Below are positions 12,155 to 22,170 of a stretch of DNA of 64,000 nucleotides, in pieces. The DNA comes from Polaromonas sp. (GTDB lineage Bacteria > Pseudomonadota > Gammaproteobacteria > Burkholderiales > Burkholderiaceae_C). A program made the position numbers and the translations under genes. The notes below the pieces were generated by a model. That model was not told where the DNA came from and searched no databases. It was given only the letters and a program-made list of their open reading frames with translations. Within the stretch, counting starts at the first letter, position 1. The number at the start of each line of letters is the position of its first letter. The stretch is taken from assembly GCA_021731285.1 (NCBI GenBank), contig JAKFXR010000043.1, forward strand, positions 1 through 64,000. The letters are read 5' to 3'.

Positions 12155-13933
12155 CTACATTTGCGCGGCGACCAGCGTCCGTGTGTAGGGATGTTCGGGT
12201 TGCTGCAGCACCTTGTCGACAGAACCCGATTCCAGGACCTCGCCGTCCTTCATGACGATCACCTGGTGGGCCATGGCCCGGATCACATCCACGTCATGGG
12301 TGATCAGGAGGTAGGCCAGGCCTTTTTCGCGTTGCAGGCGCTGCAACAGCGCCAGCACCTGCTTCTGGATGGTGACGTCCAGCGCGCTGGTCGGCTCGTC
12401 CAGCACCAGCAGCTGCGGCTGCACGATCAGGGCCCGGGCGATGGCCAGCCGTTGCCTCTGACCACCCGAAAACTCATGGGGGTAGCGCTGCAGCAGACCG
12501 GGGAAATTCTGCCCCCACGCTCCCTCACTGCGTGTAGCTCGCTGCCCCCCAACGGGGTGGGCTCCGTCCTGGGGCGGCCTGGCGACTGCGCTCTGCTCCG
12601 CGCCAAGGCCCACCTCCTCCAGCATCTGAAGCACCCGCTCGCGACGCCCCTCGCGATTGAGGTCCGGCTCATGGACCAGCAAGCCTTCACCGACGATCTC
12701 TTCCACCGTCATGCGCGGCGACAGCGAGGAATAAGGGTCCTGAAACACCACCTGCACCACCCGGCGTATCGCCTTGTTGGCCACAGTGTCGGGGCCCCAC
12801 TGGCGTCCGACCACGTCGAGCGCGCCCGCATAAGGAAGCAGCCCCAGCGCGGCCATGGCCAGCGTGGACTTGCCCGAGCCGGACTCGCCCACCACACCCA
12901 GGGTGCGACCGGGCTGGATGGCAAAAGCCGCTCCCTTGACGGCGACGAATTCGCCTTTTCTGAACCAGCCCCGGATGCCCGGAATGGGAATGGGGTAGCT
13001 GACCCGCAAGTCCCGGCCCTGCATCACCGGTGCGGCCTGCATGGACAGCTCTTGCGGGACGTCCCGCTGGGGCCGGCTGTCGATGAGCTTTCGGGTGTAC
13101 GCGTGCTGCGGATGCGAAAACACCTCGTTGACGCCACCACTTTCGACCAGATGGCCGTTTTCCATCACCGCCACCCGGTCGGCAAAACGCCTCACCATGT
13201 TCAGGTCGTGGGTGATCAGCAGCACAGCCATGCCGGTCTGGCGCTGCAAGTCAGCCAGCAGTTCGAGCATTTGCACCCGCAGTGTCACGTCCAGGGCGGT
13301 GGTCGGCTCATCGGCCAGCAGCAGTTTGGGCCGGCCCGCCAGAGCCATGGCAATCATGGCGCGCTGGCGCTGCCCGCCCGAGAGCTGGTGCGGATAAGCC
13401 TGGGCGCGGCGCGCTGGCTCGGGAATGCCGGTGGCAGCCAGCGCCTCGATGGCCGAATCCCAGGCCTGGCGGTTGGACAGGCCCTGCTTGAGCTGCAGCA
13501 CCTCGGCGATCTGGTTGCCCACGGTGTACAGCGGATTCAGGGCCGTCATGGGCTCCTGAAAAATCATGGCGATTTCACGGCCCCGGATGGCACGCAGCTC
13601 GCGCTCTGAAATGGACAGCAAATCAAGGCTGGGAGACGCAGGGTCAGCGCCCGAAAGCATGGCCGAACCGGAGATGTCAGCGTTCAAGACCAGCCGCAGC
13701 AGCGCCAGCGCGGTGACGGTCTTGCCCGAGCCTGACTCACCCACCAGGGCCAGCTTCTCGCCGGGGTGGATGTGGAGGTCCACGCCGTGGACGACTTCCT
13801 TGTCGCCGAAGGAGACGCGCAGGCCTTTGACGTCGAGCAGTGGGGCGTGTCCCGCCGCCGGGCCGCCCCAAGGCGGGACAGCCCCCTCGGGGGGCAGCGA
13901 ACCACGCGCAGCGGGGAGCGTGGGGGCCATCAT
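12155..13933 (-). CDS. yejF: Dipeptide/oligopeptide ABC transporter, dual ATP-binding protein (YejF type)
   Basis: A fused pair of ABC ATPases energising a Yej/Opp-type peptide importer. Walker A motifs are GESGSGKT near residue 64 and GESGSGKS near residue 348; signature sequences are LSGGQRQRA and FSGGQRQRL. At 592 residues it is longer than E. coli YejF (529). Two extra pieces account for this, both encoded by family-1 repeats: residues 2 to about 28 at the N-terminus, and about residues 448-474 just before the second signature motif. The start ATGATG overlaps the yejE stop. No good start exists between the N-terminal repeat and the ABC domain, so the repeat seems to be translated. Confidence 0.9.
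   Translation of the reverse strand: MMAPTLPAARGSLPPEGAVPPWGGPAAGHAPLLDVKGLRVSFGDKEVVHGVDLHIHPGEKLALVGESGSGKTVTALALLRLVLNADISGSAMLSGADPASPSLDLLSISERELRAIRGREIAMIFQEPMTALNPLYTVGNQIAEVLQLKQGLSNRQAWDSAIEALAATGIPEPARRAQAYPHQLSGGQRQRAMIAMALAGRPKLLLADEPTTALDVTLRVQMLELLADLQRQTGMAVLLITHDLNMVRRFADRVAVMENGHLVESGGVNEVFSHPQHAYTRKLIDSRPQRDVPQELSMQAAPVMQGRDLRVSYPIPIPGIRGWFRKGEFVAVKGAAFAIQPGRTLGVVGESGSGKSTLAMAALGLLPYAGALDVVGRQWGPDTVANKAIRRVVQVVFQDPYSSLSPRMTVEEIVGEGLLVHEPDLNREGRRERVLQMLEEVGLGAEQSAVARPPQDGAHPVGGQRATRSEGAWGQNFPGLLQRYPHEFSGGQRQRLAIARALIVQPQLLVLDEPTSALDVTIQKQVLALLQRLQREKGLAYLLITHDVDVIRAMAHQVIVMKDGEVLESGSVDKVLQQPEHPYTRTLVAAQM
12511..12590 (+). repeat. Family-1 GC-rich repeat, copy A, inside yejF
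   Basis: Reads GCCCCCACGCTCC, then a CCCCCCAACGGGG palindrome, then CTGGGGCGGCC (type I tail) on the plus strand, antisense to yejF. The reading frame stays open, adding about 27 residues (SEGAWGQ and neighbours) between the second Walker A and the signature motif of YejF. Confidence 0.85.
13848..13930 (-). repeat. Family-1 GC-rich repeat, copy B, at the yejE/yejF junction
   Basis: On the minus strand GGCCCCCACGCTCC starts one base after the yejE TGA and is preceded by the ATG of yejF, so the element itself is the 5' coding end of yejF. It contains the CCCCCCGAGGGGG palindrome and the CTTGGGGCGGCCCGGC tail (type I). Confidence 0.85.
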
Positions 13934-14997
13934 CTGTCGGCTTTCCGAGGATCCAGCGCATCACGCAAGGCGTCTCCCATGAAAGTCAGCAATAAAAGCG
14001 TGATCACCAGCACGGCAAAGGTAGACAGCGAAATCCACCACGCGTCGATGTTGTTCTTGCCCTGACTCAGCAACTCTCCCAGCGACGGCGTGCCCGGCGG
14101 CACGCCAAGGCCCAGAAAGTCAAGTGAAGTCAAAGCCAGGATGGCGCCGCTCATGCGAAACGGTAAAAAGGTGATCACCGGCGTCATGCTGTTGGGCAGG
14201 ATGTGGCGCCACATGATGCGCCCGTTGCCCACGCCCAGCGCGCGGGCCGCCTTGACGTATTCCATCTGCCGGTTGCGCAGGAATTCGGCGCGCACATACT
14301 GCGACAGGCCCATCCACCCAAACAGCGACAGCAGGACCAGCAGCAGCGCCACGCTGGGCGCGAAGATGGCGCTGAAGATGATCAGGAGATACAGCTCCGG
14401 CATGGAATCCCAGATTTCGATAAAGCGCTGAAAAGCCAGGTCAATCTTTCCGGCGAAAAAACCCTGGATGGCACCACTGACCACGCCAATCAACACGCCA
14501 ATGGCCGTCAGCGCCAGCGCAAACAGCACCGAGAGCCGAAAGCCGTAAATCAGCTGGGCCAGCAAATCGCGCCCTCTGTCGTCCGTGCCCAGCAGGTTGT
14601 CCCGCGTGGGCCTGGAGGGGTTGGGCTCTTTGGCAAAGTAGTTCAGCGTTTTCGGTCCATAAGGGTTGGGCGCGTAGACCGCCCAGTTGTCACCTTTGGA
14701 CAGCTGCTCGCGGATGAAGGGATCCAGAAAATCGGTGGGCGTTTCAAAGTCACCGCCAAAGGTTTTCTCGGGATAGGTGGCAGCCATCGGAAAGTAGAAC
14801 TGCCCGTTGAAACGCACCACCAGCGGCCGGTCATTGGAGACCACTTCGGCGAACAGGCTGACGAACAGCATGATGCAAAACAGCACCAGGCTCCAGTAGC
14901 CCAGACGGTTGCGCTTGAAGCGCAGCCAGGCCCGCCTGCTGGGGGAAAGGTGCGCGGTGGGGCTAATCAAACTTGACACGGGGGTCCACCAGTACAT
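13930..14997 (-). CDS. yejE: Peptide ABC transporter permease (YejE type)
   Basis: An inner-membrane permease of the DppC/OppC/YejE class. After a cytoplasmic N-terminus ending in RAWLRFKRNRLGYWSLVLF there is a long periplasmic loop (including DRPLVVRFNGQFYFPMAATY, diagnostic for YejE-like permeases), then four or five helices and the EAA-like loop around VKAARALGVGNGRIMWRHIL. It partners with YejB and YejF. The ATG at 14997 overlaps the yejB 3' end by 35 bases; a TTG at 14970 next to the yejB stop is an alternative start. The stop overlaps the yejF start. Confidence 0.9.
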   Translation of the reverse strand: MYWWTPVSSLISPTAHLSPSRRAWLRFKRNRLGYWSLVLFCIMLFVSLFAEVVSNDRPLVVRFNGQFYFPMAATYPEKTFGGDFETPTDFLDPFIREQLSKGDNWAVYAPNPYGPKTLNYFAKEPNPSRPTRDNLLGTDDRGRDLLAQLIYGFRLSVLFALALTAIGVLIGVVSGAIQGFFAGKIDLAFQRFIEIWDSMPELYLLIIFSAIFAPSVALLLVLLSLFGWMGLSQYVRAEFLRNRQMEYVKAARALGVGNGRIMWRHILPNSMTPVITFLPFRMSGAILALTSLDFLGLGVPPGTPSLGELLSQGKNNIDAWWISLSTFAVLVITLLLLTFMGDALRDALDPRKADR

Positions 14998-15991
14998 AAC
15001 CGAGGTCGCTGATCAGTTTCGTTATCAGGCCGATCAGGGTGAAAAGATACAAGGTGCCAAGCACCACGGGATAGTCGCGCCGGATCACGCTTTCGTAGCT
15101 GAGCAGACCCAGGCCATCGAGCGAAAACAGGGTTTCAATCAGCAGCGCACCGGTGAAGAAAGCCCCCAGGAAAGCCGCCGGAAAGCCCGCAATGATGGGC
15201 ATCAGCGCGTTGCGCAGCACGTGCTTCCACAGCACCTGCCGCTCGGACAAACCTTTGGCGCGGGCCGTCAGCACGTATTGCTTGCGGATTTCTTCCAGGA
15301 AGGAGTTTTTGGTCAGCATGGTGGTGACGGCAAAGCTGCCGACCACCATGGCCGTGATCGGCATGGCGATGTGCCAGAGGTAGTCCACAATGCGCGCGCC
15401 CCAGCTGAGCTCTTCCCAGTTGCTGGAGGTGAGCCCGCGCAGGGGGAACCACTGCAACTGCCCGCCGAACACCACCAGCAAGGCCACGCCCAGCACGAAG
15501 CCCGGAATGGCGTAGCCCACCAGCACCAGCAAGGTGGTGACCAGGTCAAAGCGCGAGCCGGCCCGCACTGCCTTGGCCACGCCCAGCGGCACGGCAATCA
15601 GGTAGCTGATGAAGAAGGTCCACAAGCCCAGGCTGATGGAGACCGGGAGTTTTTCCAGGATGAGTTGCCACACGTCCTTGTTCTGGAAAAAGCTCTTGCC
15701 CAGATCGAAACGCGCGTACTGGCCCAGCATCTGCCAGAAGCGCTCGTGCGGCGGCTTGTCAAAGCCATACAGGGCCTTGATTTGCTCCAGCTTCTTGCTG
15801 TCCACGCCCTGCGCGCCACGGTAGCTCAGGCCTCCGCCTTCTGCGGAACCGCCCGCACCGGCCTTGGCCTCGGCCATGTACTGCTCCACAGGGCCCCCGG
15901 GCACGAACTGCGTAACGATAAAGGTCACCAGCAACACGCCCAGCAAGGTGGGGATCATGAGCAGCAGCCGTTTGAGGATGTAGCTGGCCAT
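14963..15991 (-). CDS. yejB: Peptide ABC transporter permease (YejB type)
   Basis: The DppB/OppB-class permease of the importer, 342 residues from the ATG at 15991 (MASYILKRLLLMIPTLLGVL). A TTG two codons upstream is also in frame. Conserved features include FVPGGPVEQYMAEA after helix 1 and the EAA loop EIRKQYVLTARAKGLSERQV. It follows yejA with a family-1 repeat filling most of the spacer and overlaps the start of yejE. Confidence 0.9.
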   Translation of the reverse strand: MASYILKRLLLMIPTLLGVLLVTFIVTQFVPGGPVEQYMAEAKAGAGGSAEGGGLSYRGAQGVDSKKLEQIKALYGFDKPPHERFWQMLGQYARFDLGKSFFQNKDVWQLILEKLPVSISLGLWTFFISYLIAVPLGVAKAVRAGSRFDLVTTLLVLVGYAIPGFVLGVALLVVFGGQLQWFPLRGLTSSNWEELSWGARIVDYLWHIAMPITAMVVGSFAVTTMLTKNSFLEEIRKQYVLTARAKGLSERQVLWKHVLRNALMPIIAGFPAAFLGAFFTGALLIETLFSLDGLGLLSYESVIRRDYPVVLGTLYLFTLIGLITKLISDLGYVLVDPRVKFD

Positions 15992-16045
15992 GGTCAAGGA
16001 CCCCCAAGCAAATAGTTAAGGTCCGCGAAAGGTTTCCCCATCCAA

Positions 16046-16138
16046 GCAGGGGCCGCGGAACCGGCTCCGCCGGGCCGCAGGCGCAGCGCCCCCCCGGGGG
16101 GCAGCGCAGTACACGAAGTGACAAGCGTGGGGGCCGTC
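16046..16138 (-). repeat. Family-1 GC-rich repeat, copy C, between yejA and yejB
   Basis: On the minus strand GGCCCCCACGCTTGTC starts one base after the yejA TGA. It has a CCCCCCGGGGGGG centre and the type II tail (CTGCGCCTGCGGCCCGGC, then a GGAGCCGGTTCC palindrome, then GCGGCCCC). It occupies nearly the whole yejA-yejB spacer. Confidence 0.88.
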
Positions 16139-17945
16139 ATTTCTTCCACCAGGTGTCGATGGCCCAGGCTTCGCTTTGGGCATAAGGCGGACTGACGGAC
16201 GGCAAGGCCAGCCGCCAGGCGTTGTAGGCAATGCGATGCGTGCCCGCTGTCCACTGGGGAATCAGGTAGTGGCTGTGCGCGATGATGCGTTCCAGCGCGC
16301 GGCAGGCGGGTACCAGTTCGGCCTTTGTATTGGCGCCGGTCATGCGCGACACCATGTCATCGACCGCCGGATTTTTGACGCCTGCGTGGTTGCCCGAATC
16401 CTCGACGTCGGCAGCCTTGCTGCCAAACAGGTCGGCAAACTCCTGGCCAGGTGTGTGTGTGCCCTGGTAGGCCAGGGAAGTGATTTCAAAGTCAAATTTT
16501 TGCAGGCGCTGCTGGTACAGGGCGAAATCCACCTGCCGGAACTTCAGCTGGATGCCCAGTTTCTCGAGGTTGCGCATCCAGGGGCTGATGGTGCGGGCAC
16601 CGCCTTCGTTGCTGTCCATGTATTCGATAGTGAAGGCCTCGCCTTTGGCATTGCGCAGCACGCCGCCCTGCACTTCCCAGCCGGCTTGCCTCAGCAGCTC
16701 GCGCGCCTTGCGCAGGTTGCCCCGCAGAGACGCCTCGCCATCCGTGCGCGGCGGGGTGTACATGGCACCAAACACGGCCTCGGGGACCTTGCCGCGCCAG
16801 GGTTCCAGCAAGGCCAGCTCCTCCGCTGCGGGCAGTCCGGAGGCCTGGCAGTCGGTGTTGCCAAACAGGCCCGCGACCCGCTGGTAGGAGTTGTAGAACA
16901 TCTGGCGGTTCATCCACTCGTAGTCAATCGCCAGACCCAGCGCTTCGCGCACCCGCACGTCCTTGAGCTTGTCCTTGCGGGTGTTGAGCACATAGCTTTG
17001 AAAACCCGCGGGCAGCTTGTGCTTGAACTCCCCCTTGACCAGTTCGCCGGTGTCAAAACGCTTGCCTGTGACGCGCCGCGCCCAGTCCCCCGCCGAGAAA
17101 AACCGCATCAGGTCAAACTCGCCGGCCTTCAGCGCTTCCAGCCGCGCCGTGTTGTCCTTGTAGATCTTGACCGTGATGCGCTCGAAATTAGCCGTGCCCC
17201 GCCGCACGTTGAGGTCCCGCGCCCAGTAGTTGGCATCCCGCACATAGGTGATGTCCTTGCCAAAGCGGACCGGGCCTATCCTGTAGGCCCCGCTGCCAAT
17301 CGGAATGTCCATCACTACCTGGTCAAAGCGCTTGGGTTTGCCGTCCTCCATGCCCCACTTGCGGCTGAACACCGGCAGGCCGCCAACGGTCAGGGGAATC
17401 TCCCGGTTCAGGCGTTTGAAGCGGTAGCGCACCGTGCGCTCGTCCACCACATCCAGGCCCGCCACGTCTTCCAGCGCTGTCTTGTAGGCCGGGGAGGTGT
17501 AAGGGCCCATCAGCGTGTCGTAGCTGTGCTTCACGTCCGCAGCCAGCACCGGATCGCCATTGTGAAACCGCGCCTCCTTGCGCAGCCGGAAGGTGGCCGA
17601 CAGGCCGTCAGCCGCAACCTGTACATCCTCTGCCAGCAGACCATAGCCAGCGCCGGTCTCGTCCAGTGCGCCGGCCAGCAGACTATCGAACATCAGTCCA
17701 GAGAGGTAGGCCGGGGCCGAGCCCTTGATGGTGAAGGGGTTGTACTTGTCGAAGGTGGAGACGCGCAGATTGGAGACCAGCCGCAGTTCGCCGCCTTTGG
17801 GCGCAGCCGGATTCACGTAGGCAAAGTTGGCAAACCCCGGCGGGTACTTCAGGTCGCCCCACAGCGCGTAACCGTGCGCGGCCCAGGACGGCGCGGCCAA
17901 CAGGGCAAGCGACACCAGACTCAGCGACCGGACAAAAATCCTCAT
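16137..17945 (-). CDS. yejA: Peptide-binding periplasmic protein of the Yej importer
   Basis: An SBP_bac_5-type extracytoplasmic binding protein of about 602 residues. It starts [22 protein letters not shown], a Sec signal peptide with probable cleavage after AWA/AHG-like residues. Motifs such as [15 protein letters not shown] and the YNPF/IKG region near residues 60-70 fit the YejA family. It delivers oligopeptides to YejBE. I use the ATG at 17945; the frame runs six codons further into the fabI spacer. It is the first gene of the yejABEF unit and is divergent from fabI with only 37 bases between the two ATGs, so their promoters must overlap each other or the coding ends. Confidence 0.9.
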   Translation of the reverse strand: MRIFVRSLSLVSLALLAAPSWAAHGYALWGDLKYPPGFANFAYVNPAAPKGGELRLVSNLRVSTFDKYNPFTIKGSAPAYLSGLMFDSLLAGALDETGAGYGLLAEDVQVAADGLSATFRLRKEARFHNGDPVLAADVKHSYDTLMGPYTSPAYKTALEDVAGLDVVDERTVRYRFKRLNREIPLTVGGLPVFSRKWGMEDGKPKRFDQVVMDIPIGSGAYRIGPVRFGKDITYVRDANYWARDLNVRRGTANFERITVKIYKDNTARLEALKAGEFDLMRFFSAGDWARRVTGKRFDTGELVKGEFKHKLPAGFQSYVLNTRKDKLKDVRVREALGLAIDYEWMNRQMFYNSYQRVAGLFGNTDCQASGLPAAEELALLEPWRGKVPEAVFGAMYTPPRTDGEASLRGNLRKARELLRQAGWEVQGGVLRNAKGEAFTIEYMDSNEGGARTISPWMRNLEKLGIQLKFRQVDFALYQQRLQKFDFEITSLAYQGTHTPGQEFADLFGSKAADVEDSGNHAGVKNPAVDDMVSRMTGANTKAELVPACRALERIIAHSHYLIPQWTAGTHRIAYNAWRLALPSVSPPYAQSEAWAIDTWWKK

Positions 17946-17982
17946 GCGACAATTCTGCATCAACTACCGCAGGGAAAACTTC

Positions 17983-18786
17983 ATGGGCTTTTTGACCGGC
18001 AAAAAACTACTGATCACGGGCGTGCTGTCCAACCGATCCATCGCCTACGGCATTGCCAAAGCCTGTCACGCGCAGGGCGCCGAGCTGGCCTTCAGCTACG
18101 TGGGCGAGCGTTTCAAGGATCGAATCACCGAGTTTGCCGCCGACTTTGGCTCCACCATGATCTTTGACTGCGACGTGGCCGACGACGCGCAGATCGACAA
18201 GCTGTTTGCCGACCTGGCCAAAACCTGGCCGACCTTTGACGGCTTTGTGCACAGCATTGGTTATGCGCCGCGCGAAGCGATTGCCGGAGATTTCCTGGAC
18301 GGCCTCTCGCGTGAAGGCTTCAAGATCGCGCACGACATCAGTGCCTACAGTTTTCCGGCCATGGCCAAGGCCGCTCTGCCCTATCTCAACCCCAAGTCAG
18401 CGTTGCTGACCCTGACCTACCTGGGCGGCGTGCGCACCGTGCCCAACTACAACACCATGGGTCTGGCCAAAGCCAGCCTGGACGCCTCGGTGCGCTACCT
18501 CGCCGAGTCGCTGGGCAACAAGGGCACAGGCATGCGTGTCAACGGCATCAGTGCCGGCCCCATCAAGACGCTGGCCGCCAGCGGCATCAAGGGCTTCGGC
18601 AAGATCCTCAGCGTCGTGGCCGAAGCCTCGCCGATACGCCGCAATGTGACGATTGAAGACGTGGGCAACGTCGCCGCGTTTTTGCTCAGCGATCTGGCAG
18701 CAGGCGTCACCGCAGAAATCACCTATGTGGACGGCGGCTTCAGCCAGGTGGTGGGCGGCATCACCGAGCCTGCCGAACCCGCCTGA
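17983..18786 (+). CDS. fabI: Enoyl-[acyl-carrier-protein] reductase FabI
   Basis: FabI reduces trans-2-enoyl-ACP with NADH in the last step of each fatty-acid elongation cycle. The 267-residue SDR protein starts [20 protein letters not shown], has the divergent nucleotide-binding loop [13 protein letters not shown], and the Tyr-x6-Lys pair in YNTMGLAK. An AGGGA ribosome site precedes the ATG at 17983; the 13 extra codons upstream overlap the yejA promoter region and are not family-like. Confidence 0.96.
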   Translation: MGFLTGKKLLITGVLSNRSIAYGIAKACHAQGAELAFSYVGERFKDRITEFAADFGSTMIFDCDVADDAQIDKLFADLAKTWPTFDGFVHSIGYAPREAIAGDFLDGLSREGFKIAHDISAYSFPAMAKAALPYLNPKSALLTLTYLGGVRTVPNYNTMGLAKASLDASVRYLAESLGNKGTGMRVNGISAGPIKTLAASGIKGFGKILSVVAEASPIRRNVTIEDVGNVAAFLLSDLAAGVTAEITYVDGGFSQVVGGITEPAEPA

Positions 18787-18790
18787 CACT

Positions 18791-18833
18791 CCTGTTTTTA
18801 TAGCAACAAACGTCCACGCTTAAAGGGCCAAAG
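18791..18833 (+). repeat. Family-2 related repeat downstream of fabI
   Basis: GTTTTTATAGCAACAAACG followed by a spacer and AAAGGGC is a short copy of the family-2 pattern. A second, better copy in opposite orientation follows at 18887-18953, so the fabI/GNAT spacer of 184 bases is largely repeat. Confidence 0.5.
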
Positions 18834-18886
18834 CCACAAAACATCGCACCGTCCGGACCGGCGAACGTGGAGCACGGGCGACTGGT

Positions 18887-18953
18887 GAAGAAAACGGTGT
18901 TCTGCCCTTTGATGACGCGAATAGTTTGCTATATAAAACATAGCAAATCTGAG
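18887..18953 (-). repeat. Family-2 repeat between fabI and the GNAT gene
   Basis: The complement reads GATTTGCTATGTTTTATATA, then GCAAACT, then AAAGGGCAGAAC and an ACCG end. It aligns nearly base for base with the copy inside hrpA at 41603-41665 and more loosely with the one at 62317. The AT-rich hairpin and the AAGGGC box define the family. Confidence 0.7.
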
Positions 18954-18970
18954 CGGCACGGCTGCAACGC

Positions 18971-19711
18971 TCAGGTCTTGCGCCAGTATTCATAAGTCCA
19001 TGCCGGACGAAAACCCGCCCGCAGGTACAGCGCCCTCGCCGCGAGGTTGCCTTCTTCGACCTGCAGGAACATCTGTTCGATTCCTTTTTGCATCGCGGCG
19101 TGGGCGATACCGGCAAGCACGCGACCGGCCAGCCCCCGGCCCCGGCAGGCTTGCGCGGTGCGCATGCCGTGCACACTGGCCCAGCCATGCGAGAAAGCCG
19201 CCGCACCGGCGGCCACCGTCTGGCCCCCGTCGCGCACGCTGGCATAGAGCGACCCCTCGGCCCGGCTCAGCGCCCTGACGCGGTTGGCGCCATCCACCGG
19301 GTCAAACCCCTCGCCAAGAAAAAGAGCCGCCCACGCCTCGTCGGGTGCACCGGCAAGCTGGGCGGGACTTTGATCAGAGACCTGACACACGTTCTGCGCT
19401 GCGGCCACCTGCACCTGCGTGGGCCGCTGCGCCTTGTAGCCCAGCCGGCCCAGCTCTTGCCGGGCGGTGTCAAAACAAACATGCGTCGCGAGGCGAAAGA
19501 CGGCGGGCAGGCCGCGCGCCTGGTAAAGCGATTCGATTTCCCGGATGCTGGATGGCGCAACTGCGCGATGCCGCAGCGGCACTGCGCTTGTGGCCCGCCC
19601 TATCGTGCCGGAGTCAAACGGCAGCAACCAGCCGTCCAGTTCCACCACCGCTTCAGGCGAGACGGCGGCGACAGTTGCCCTTTCGATGTTTTCTACATCG
19701 CCCTCTGTCAT
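18971..19711 (-). CDS. GNAT family N-acetyltransferase
   Basis: A 246-residue protein whose C-terminal half is a GNAT fold. Motif A is CRGRGLAGRVLAGIAH around residues 190-205 and motif B is NLAARALYLRAGFRPAW near the end. The N-terminal half is a less conserved partner domain containing ELDGWLLPFDSG. The substrate is unknown. It starts 17 bases after the decarboxylase stop, so it is probably co-transcribed with it, and may act on a related amine or amino acid (inference only). Confidence 0.8.
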   Translation of the reverse strand: MTEGDVENIERATVAAVSPEAVVELDGWLLPFDSGTIGRATSAVPLRHRAVAPSSIREIESLYQARGLPAVFRLATHVCFDTARQELGRLGYKAQRPTQVQVAAAQNVCQVSDQSPAQLAGAPDEAWAALFLGEGFDPVDGANRVRALSRAEGSLYASVRDGGQTVAAGAAAFSHGWASVHGMRTAQACRGRGLAGRVLAGIAHAAMQKGIEQMFLQVEEGNLAARALYLRAGFRPAWTYEYWRKT

Positions 19712-19728
19712 GGGACAGCCCGCGTTGC

Positions 19729-22005
19729 CTACGCTTTCACACAGTCTGCGTAGTAGCGCTTTTTCCCGTCGGCATCGTCTTCTTCCACAAGGCCGTGGAT
19801 GTCGGTCTCAAAACCCGGGCACTGCGCGTTGAACTCGCGTGAGAACTTCAGGTAATCGACAATTTTCTTGTTGAAAACCTCACCGGGAATCAGCAGCGGG
19901 ATGCCGGGCGGGTACGGCGTAACCAGTCCCACCGTGATCCGGCCTTCCAGCTTGTCGATCTCGACACGCTCGGTCTTGTGCAGCGCAATGTGGGCGTAGG
20001 CGTCGCTGGGCTTCATGGCCGGCGTCAGGTCGCTCAAATACATGTCGGTGGTCAGGCGCGCGATGTCGTATTTGGCGTAGAGGTTGTGGATGTGGTGGCA
20101 CAGATCGGCCAGACCCATCTTCTCGTAGCGCGGAAACTTCTGGCAGAACTCTGGCAGGATGCGCCACATCGGCTGGTTCTTGGCGTAATCGTCCTTGAAC
20201 TGCTGCAGCGCGGTCAGCATGCTGTTCCAGCGGCCCTTAGTGATGCCGATGGTGAACATGATGAAAAAGCTGTAGAGCCCGGTTTTCTCCACCACCACGC
20301 CGTGTTCGGCCAGGAACTTGGTCACGATGCTGGCCGGGATGCCGGTCTTGGCGAACTTGCCATTGAGGTCCATGCCCGGCGTGACGATGGTGGACTTGAT
20401 CGGGTCCAGCATGTTGAAGCCGGTCGCCATCTTGCCGAAACCGTGCCAGTTGACGCCGGCTTTGGCATTTTTGGACTCGCCCTTGATGATCCAGTCTTCC
20501 GAGCGGCCTATGCCTTCTTCCACCAGCTTGTCCGGACCCCAGACCTTGAACCACCAGTCGTCGCCGTATTCCTCGTCGACCTTGCGCATGGCGCGGCGAA
20601 AATCCAGCGCCTCGGCAATGCTTTCCTCCACCAGCGCGGTGCCGCCGGGTGGTTCCATCATCGCGGCAGCCACGTCGCAGCTGGCAATGATGCTGTACTG
20701 CGGCGAAGTCGAGGTGTGCATGAGGAAGGCCTCGTTGAACAGGTGACGGTCCAGCTTGACCGTCTGCGAGTCCTGCACCAGCACATGGCTGGCCTGGCTG
20801 ATGCCGGCCAGCAGCTTGTGGATGGATTGCGTGGCGTAGACCATGGCCTGTTTCGGCCGCGCGCGCTTTTTGCCCATCGCGTGGTAGCTGCCGTAAAACG
20901 GGTGAAAGGCCGCATGCGGCAGCCAGGCCTCGTCGAAATGCAGGTTCTCGACGTAACCGTCGAGCATGCCCTTGATGGTTTCGGTGTTGTAGAGCACACC
21001 GTCGTAGGTGGACTGGGTGATGGTCAGCACGCGCGGCTTGACCTTCTTCGCGTCAACGCCCTTGAGCAGCGGATTCGCCTTGATCTTGGCCTGGATGGAG
21101 GCCTGCTCGAACTCCTCCTGGGGGATAGGGCCGATGATGCCGAAGTGGTTGCGCGTGGGTTTCAGGAACACCGGGATCGCGCCGGTCATGATGATGGCGT
21201 GCAGGATGGATTTGTGGCAGTTGCGGTCCACCACCACCACGTCGCCCGGCGCCACCGTGTGGTGCCAGACCATCTTGTTGGAGGTGGACGTGCCATTGGT
21301 GACAAAAAAGCAGTGGTCGGCATTGAAGATGCGGGCGGCATTGCGCTCGGAGGCACCGACCGGACCATCATGGTCCAGCAACTGGCCCAGCTCTTCCACC
21401 GCGTTGCATACGTCGGCACGCAGCATGTTCTCGCCAAAAAACTGGTGAAACATCTGCCCCACCGGGCTTTTCAGAAAAGCCACGCCACCCGAGTGCCCCG
21501 GGCAGTGCCAGGAGTAGGAACCATCCTCGGCGTAATCCAGCAGCGCCTTGAAAAACGGCGGCTGTACGCCTTCGAGGTAACTCTTGGCCTCGCGGATGAT
21601 GTGGCGCGCCACAAACTCCGGTGTGTCCTCAAACATGTGAATGAAACCATGCAACTCGCGCAGGATGTCATTGGGGATATGACGCGAGGTTTTGGTCTCG
21701 CCATAGACGTAAATCGGAACGTCCAGGTTTTTGCGGCGGACTTCTTCAATGAAGTGCCGCAGGTTGAGCACCGCCGGGTCCAGATCCGGGCCGGGCGTGA
21801 ACTCCTCGTCGTCGATCGACAGGATGAAGGCACTGGCGCGGCTTTGCTGCTGCGCAAACTGCGACAGGTCGCCATAGCTGGTGACACCCAGCACCTCAAA
21901 GCCTTCCGTCTCTATGGCCTGCGCCAACGCACGGATGCCCAGGCCGGAGGTGTTTTCGGAGCGGAAGTCTTCGTCAATGATGACGATGGGGAAGCGGAAT
22001 TTCAT
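19729..22005 (-). CDS. Orn/Lys/Arg decarboxylase, biodegradative arginine decarboxylase-like
   Basis: A fold-type I PLP decarboxylase of 758 residues, near the length of E. coli AdiA. It has the N-terminal receiver-like wing domain (starting MKFRFPIVIIDEDFR), the large PLP domain with the Schiff-base lysine in SIHKLLAGISQ (about Lys397), the HCPGHSGG-like motif WHCPGHSGGVAF, and the C-terminal domain with YPPGIPLLIPGE. Whether it prefers arginine, lysine or ornithine cannot be settled by eye; arginine is my first guess. I start at MKFRF; the 40 upstream codons run over the promoter. It is divergent from nfeD and followed closely by the GNAT gene. Confidence 0.88.
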   Translation of the reverse strand: MKFRFPIVIIDEDFRSENTSGLGIRALAQAIETEGFEVLGVTSYGDLSQFAQQQSRASAFILSIDDEEFTPGPDLDPAVLNLRHFIEEVRRKNLDVPIYVYGETKTSRHIPNDILRELHGFIHMFEDTPEFVARHIIREAKSYLEGVQPPFFKALLDYAEDGSYSWHCPGHSGGVAFLKSPVGQMFHQFFGENMLRADVCNAVEELGQLLDHDGPVGASERNAARIFNADHCFFVTNGTSTSNKMVWHHTVAPGDVVVVDRNCHKSILHAIIMTGAIPVFLKPTRNHFGIIGPIPQEEFEQASIQAKIKANPLLKGVDAKKVKPRVLTITQSTYDGVLYNTETIKGMLDGYVENLHFDEAWLPHAAFHPFYGSYHAMGKKRARPKQAMVYATQSIHKLLAGISQASHVLVQDSQTVKLDRHLFNEAFLMHTSTSPQYSIIASCDVAAAMMEPPGGTALVEESIAEALDFRRAMRKVDEEYGDDWWFKVWGPDKLVEEGIGRSEDWIIKGESKNAKAGVNWHGFGKMATGFNMLDPIKSTIVTPGMDLNGKFAKTGIPASIVTKFLAEHGVVVEKTGLYSFFIMFTIGITKGRWNSMLTALQQFKDDYAKNQPMWRILPEFCQKFPRYEKMGLADLCHHIHNLYAKYDIARLTTDMYLSDLTPAMKPSDAYAHIALHKTERVEIDKLEGRITVGLVTPYPPGIPLLIPGEVFNKKIVDYLKFSREFNAQCPGFETDIHGLVEEDDADGKKRYYADCVKA

Positions 22006-22170
22006 CAAAAGGCCTTTGCCTGGAACTGCAAGAAAAAATCGATCTGGGCCGAAGTGTAAGGACATTTGTTGACTGCTGAACCCAGGGGGGCTTCCAGAAG
22101 GCCGGTTAAGCTTGCCAGCGGGCATTTGTGGCCCAAAATGTGGCTTTTACGAAACGGGAGGGAGCAGAGC

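Noticed and set aside
19978-22059. 693-codon open frame antisense to the decarboxylase gene
   Set aside because: A His/Val/Gln-rich translation typical of GC-rich antisense frames; the decarboxylase on the other strand is unmistakable.
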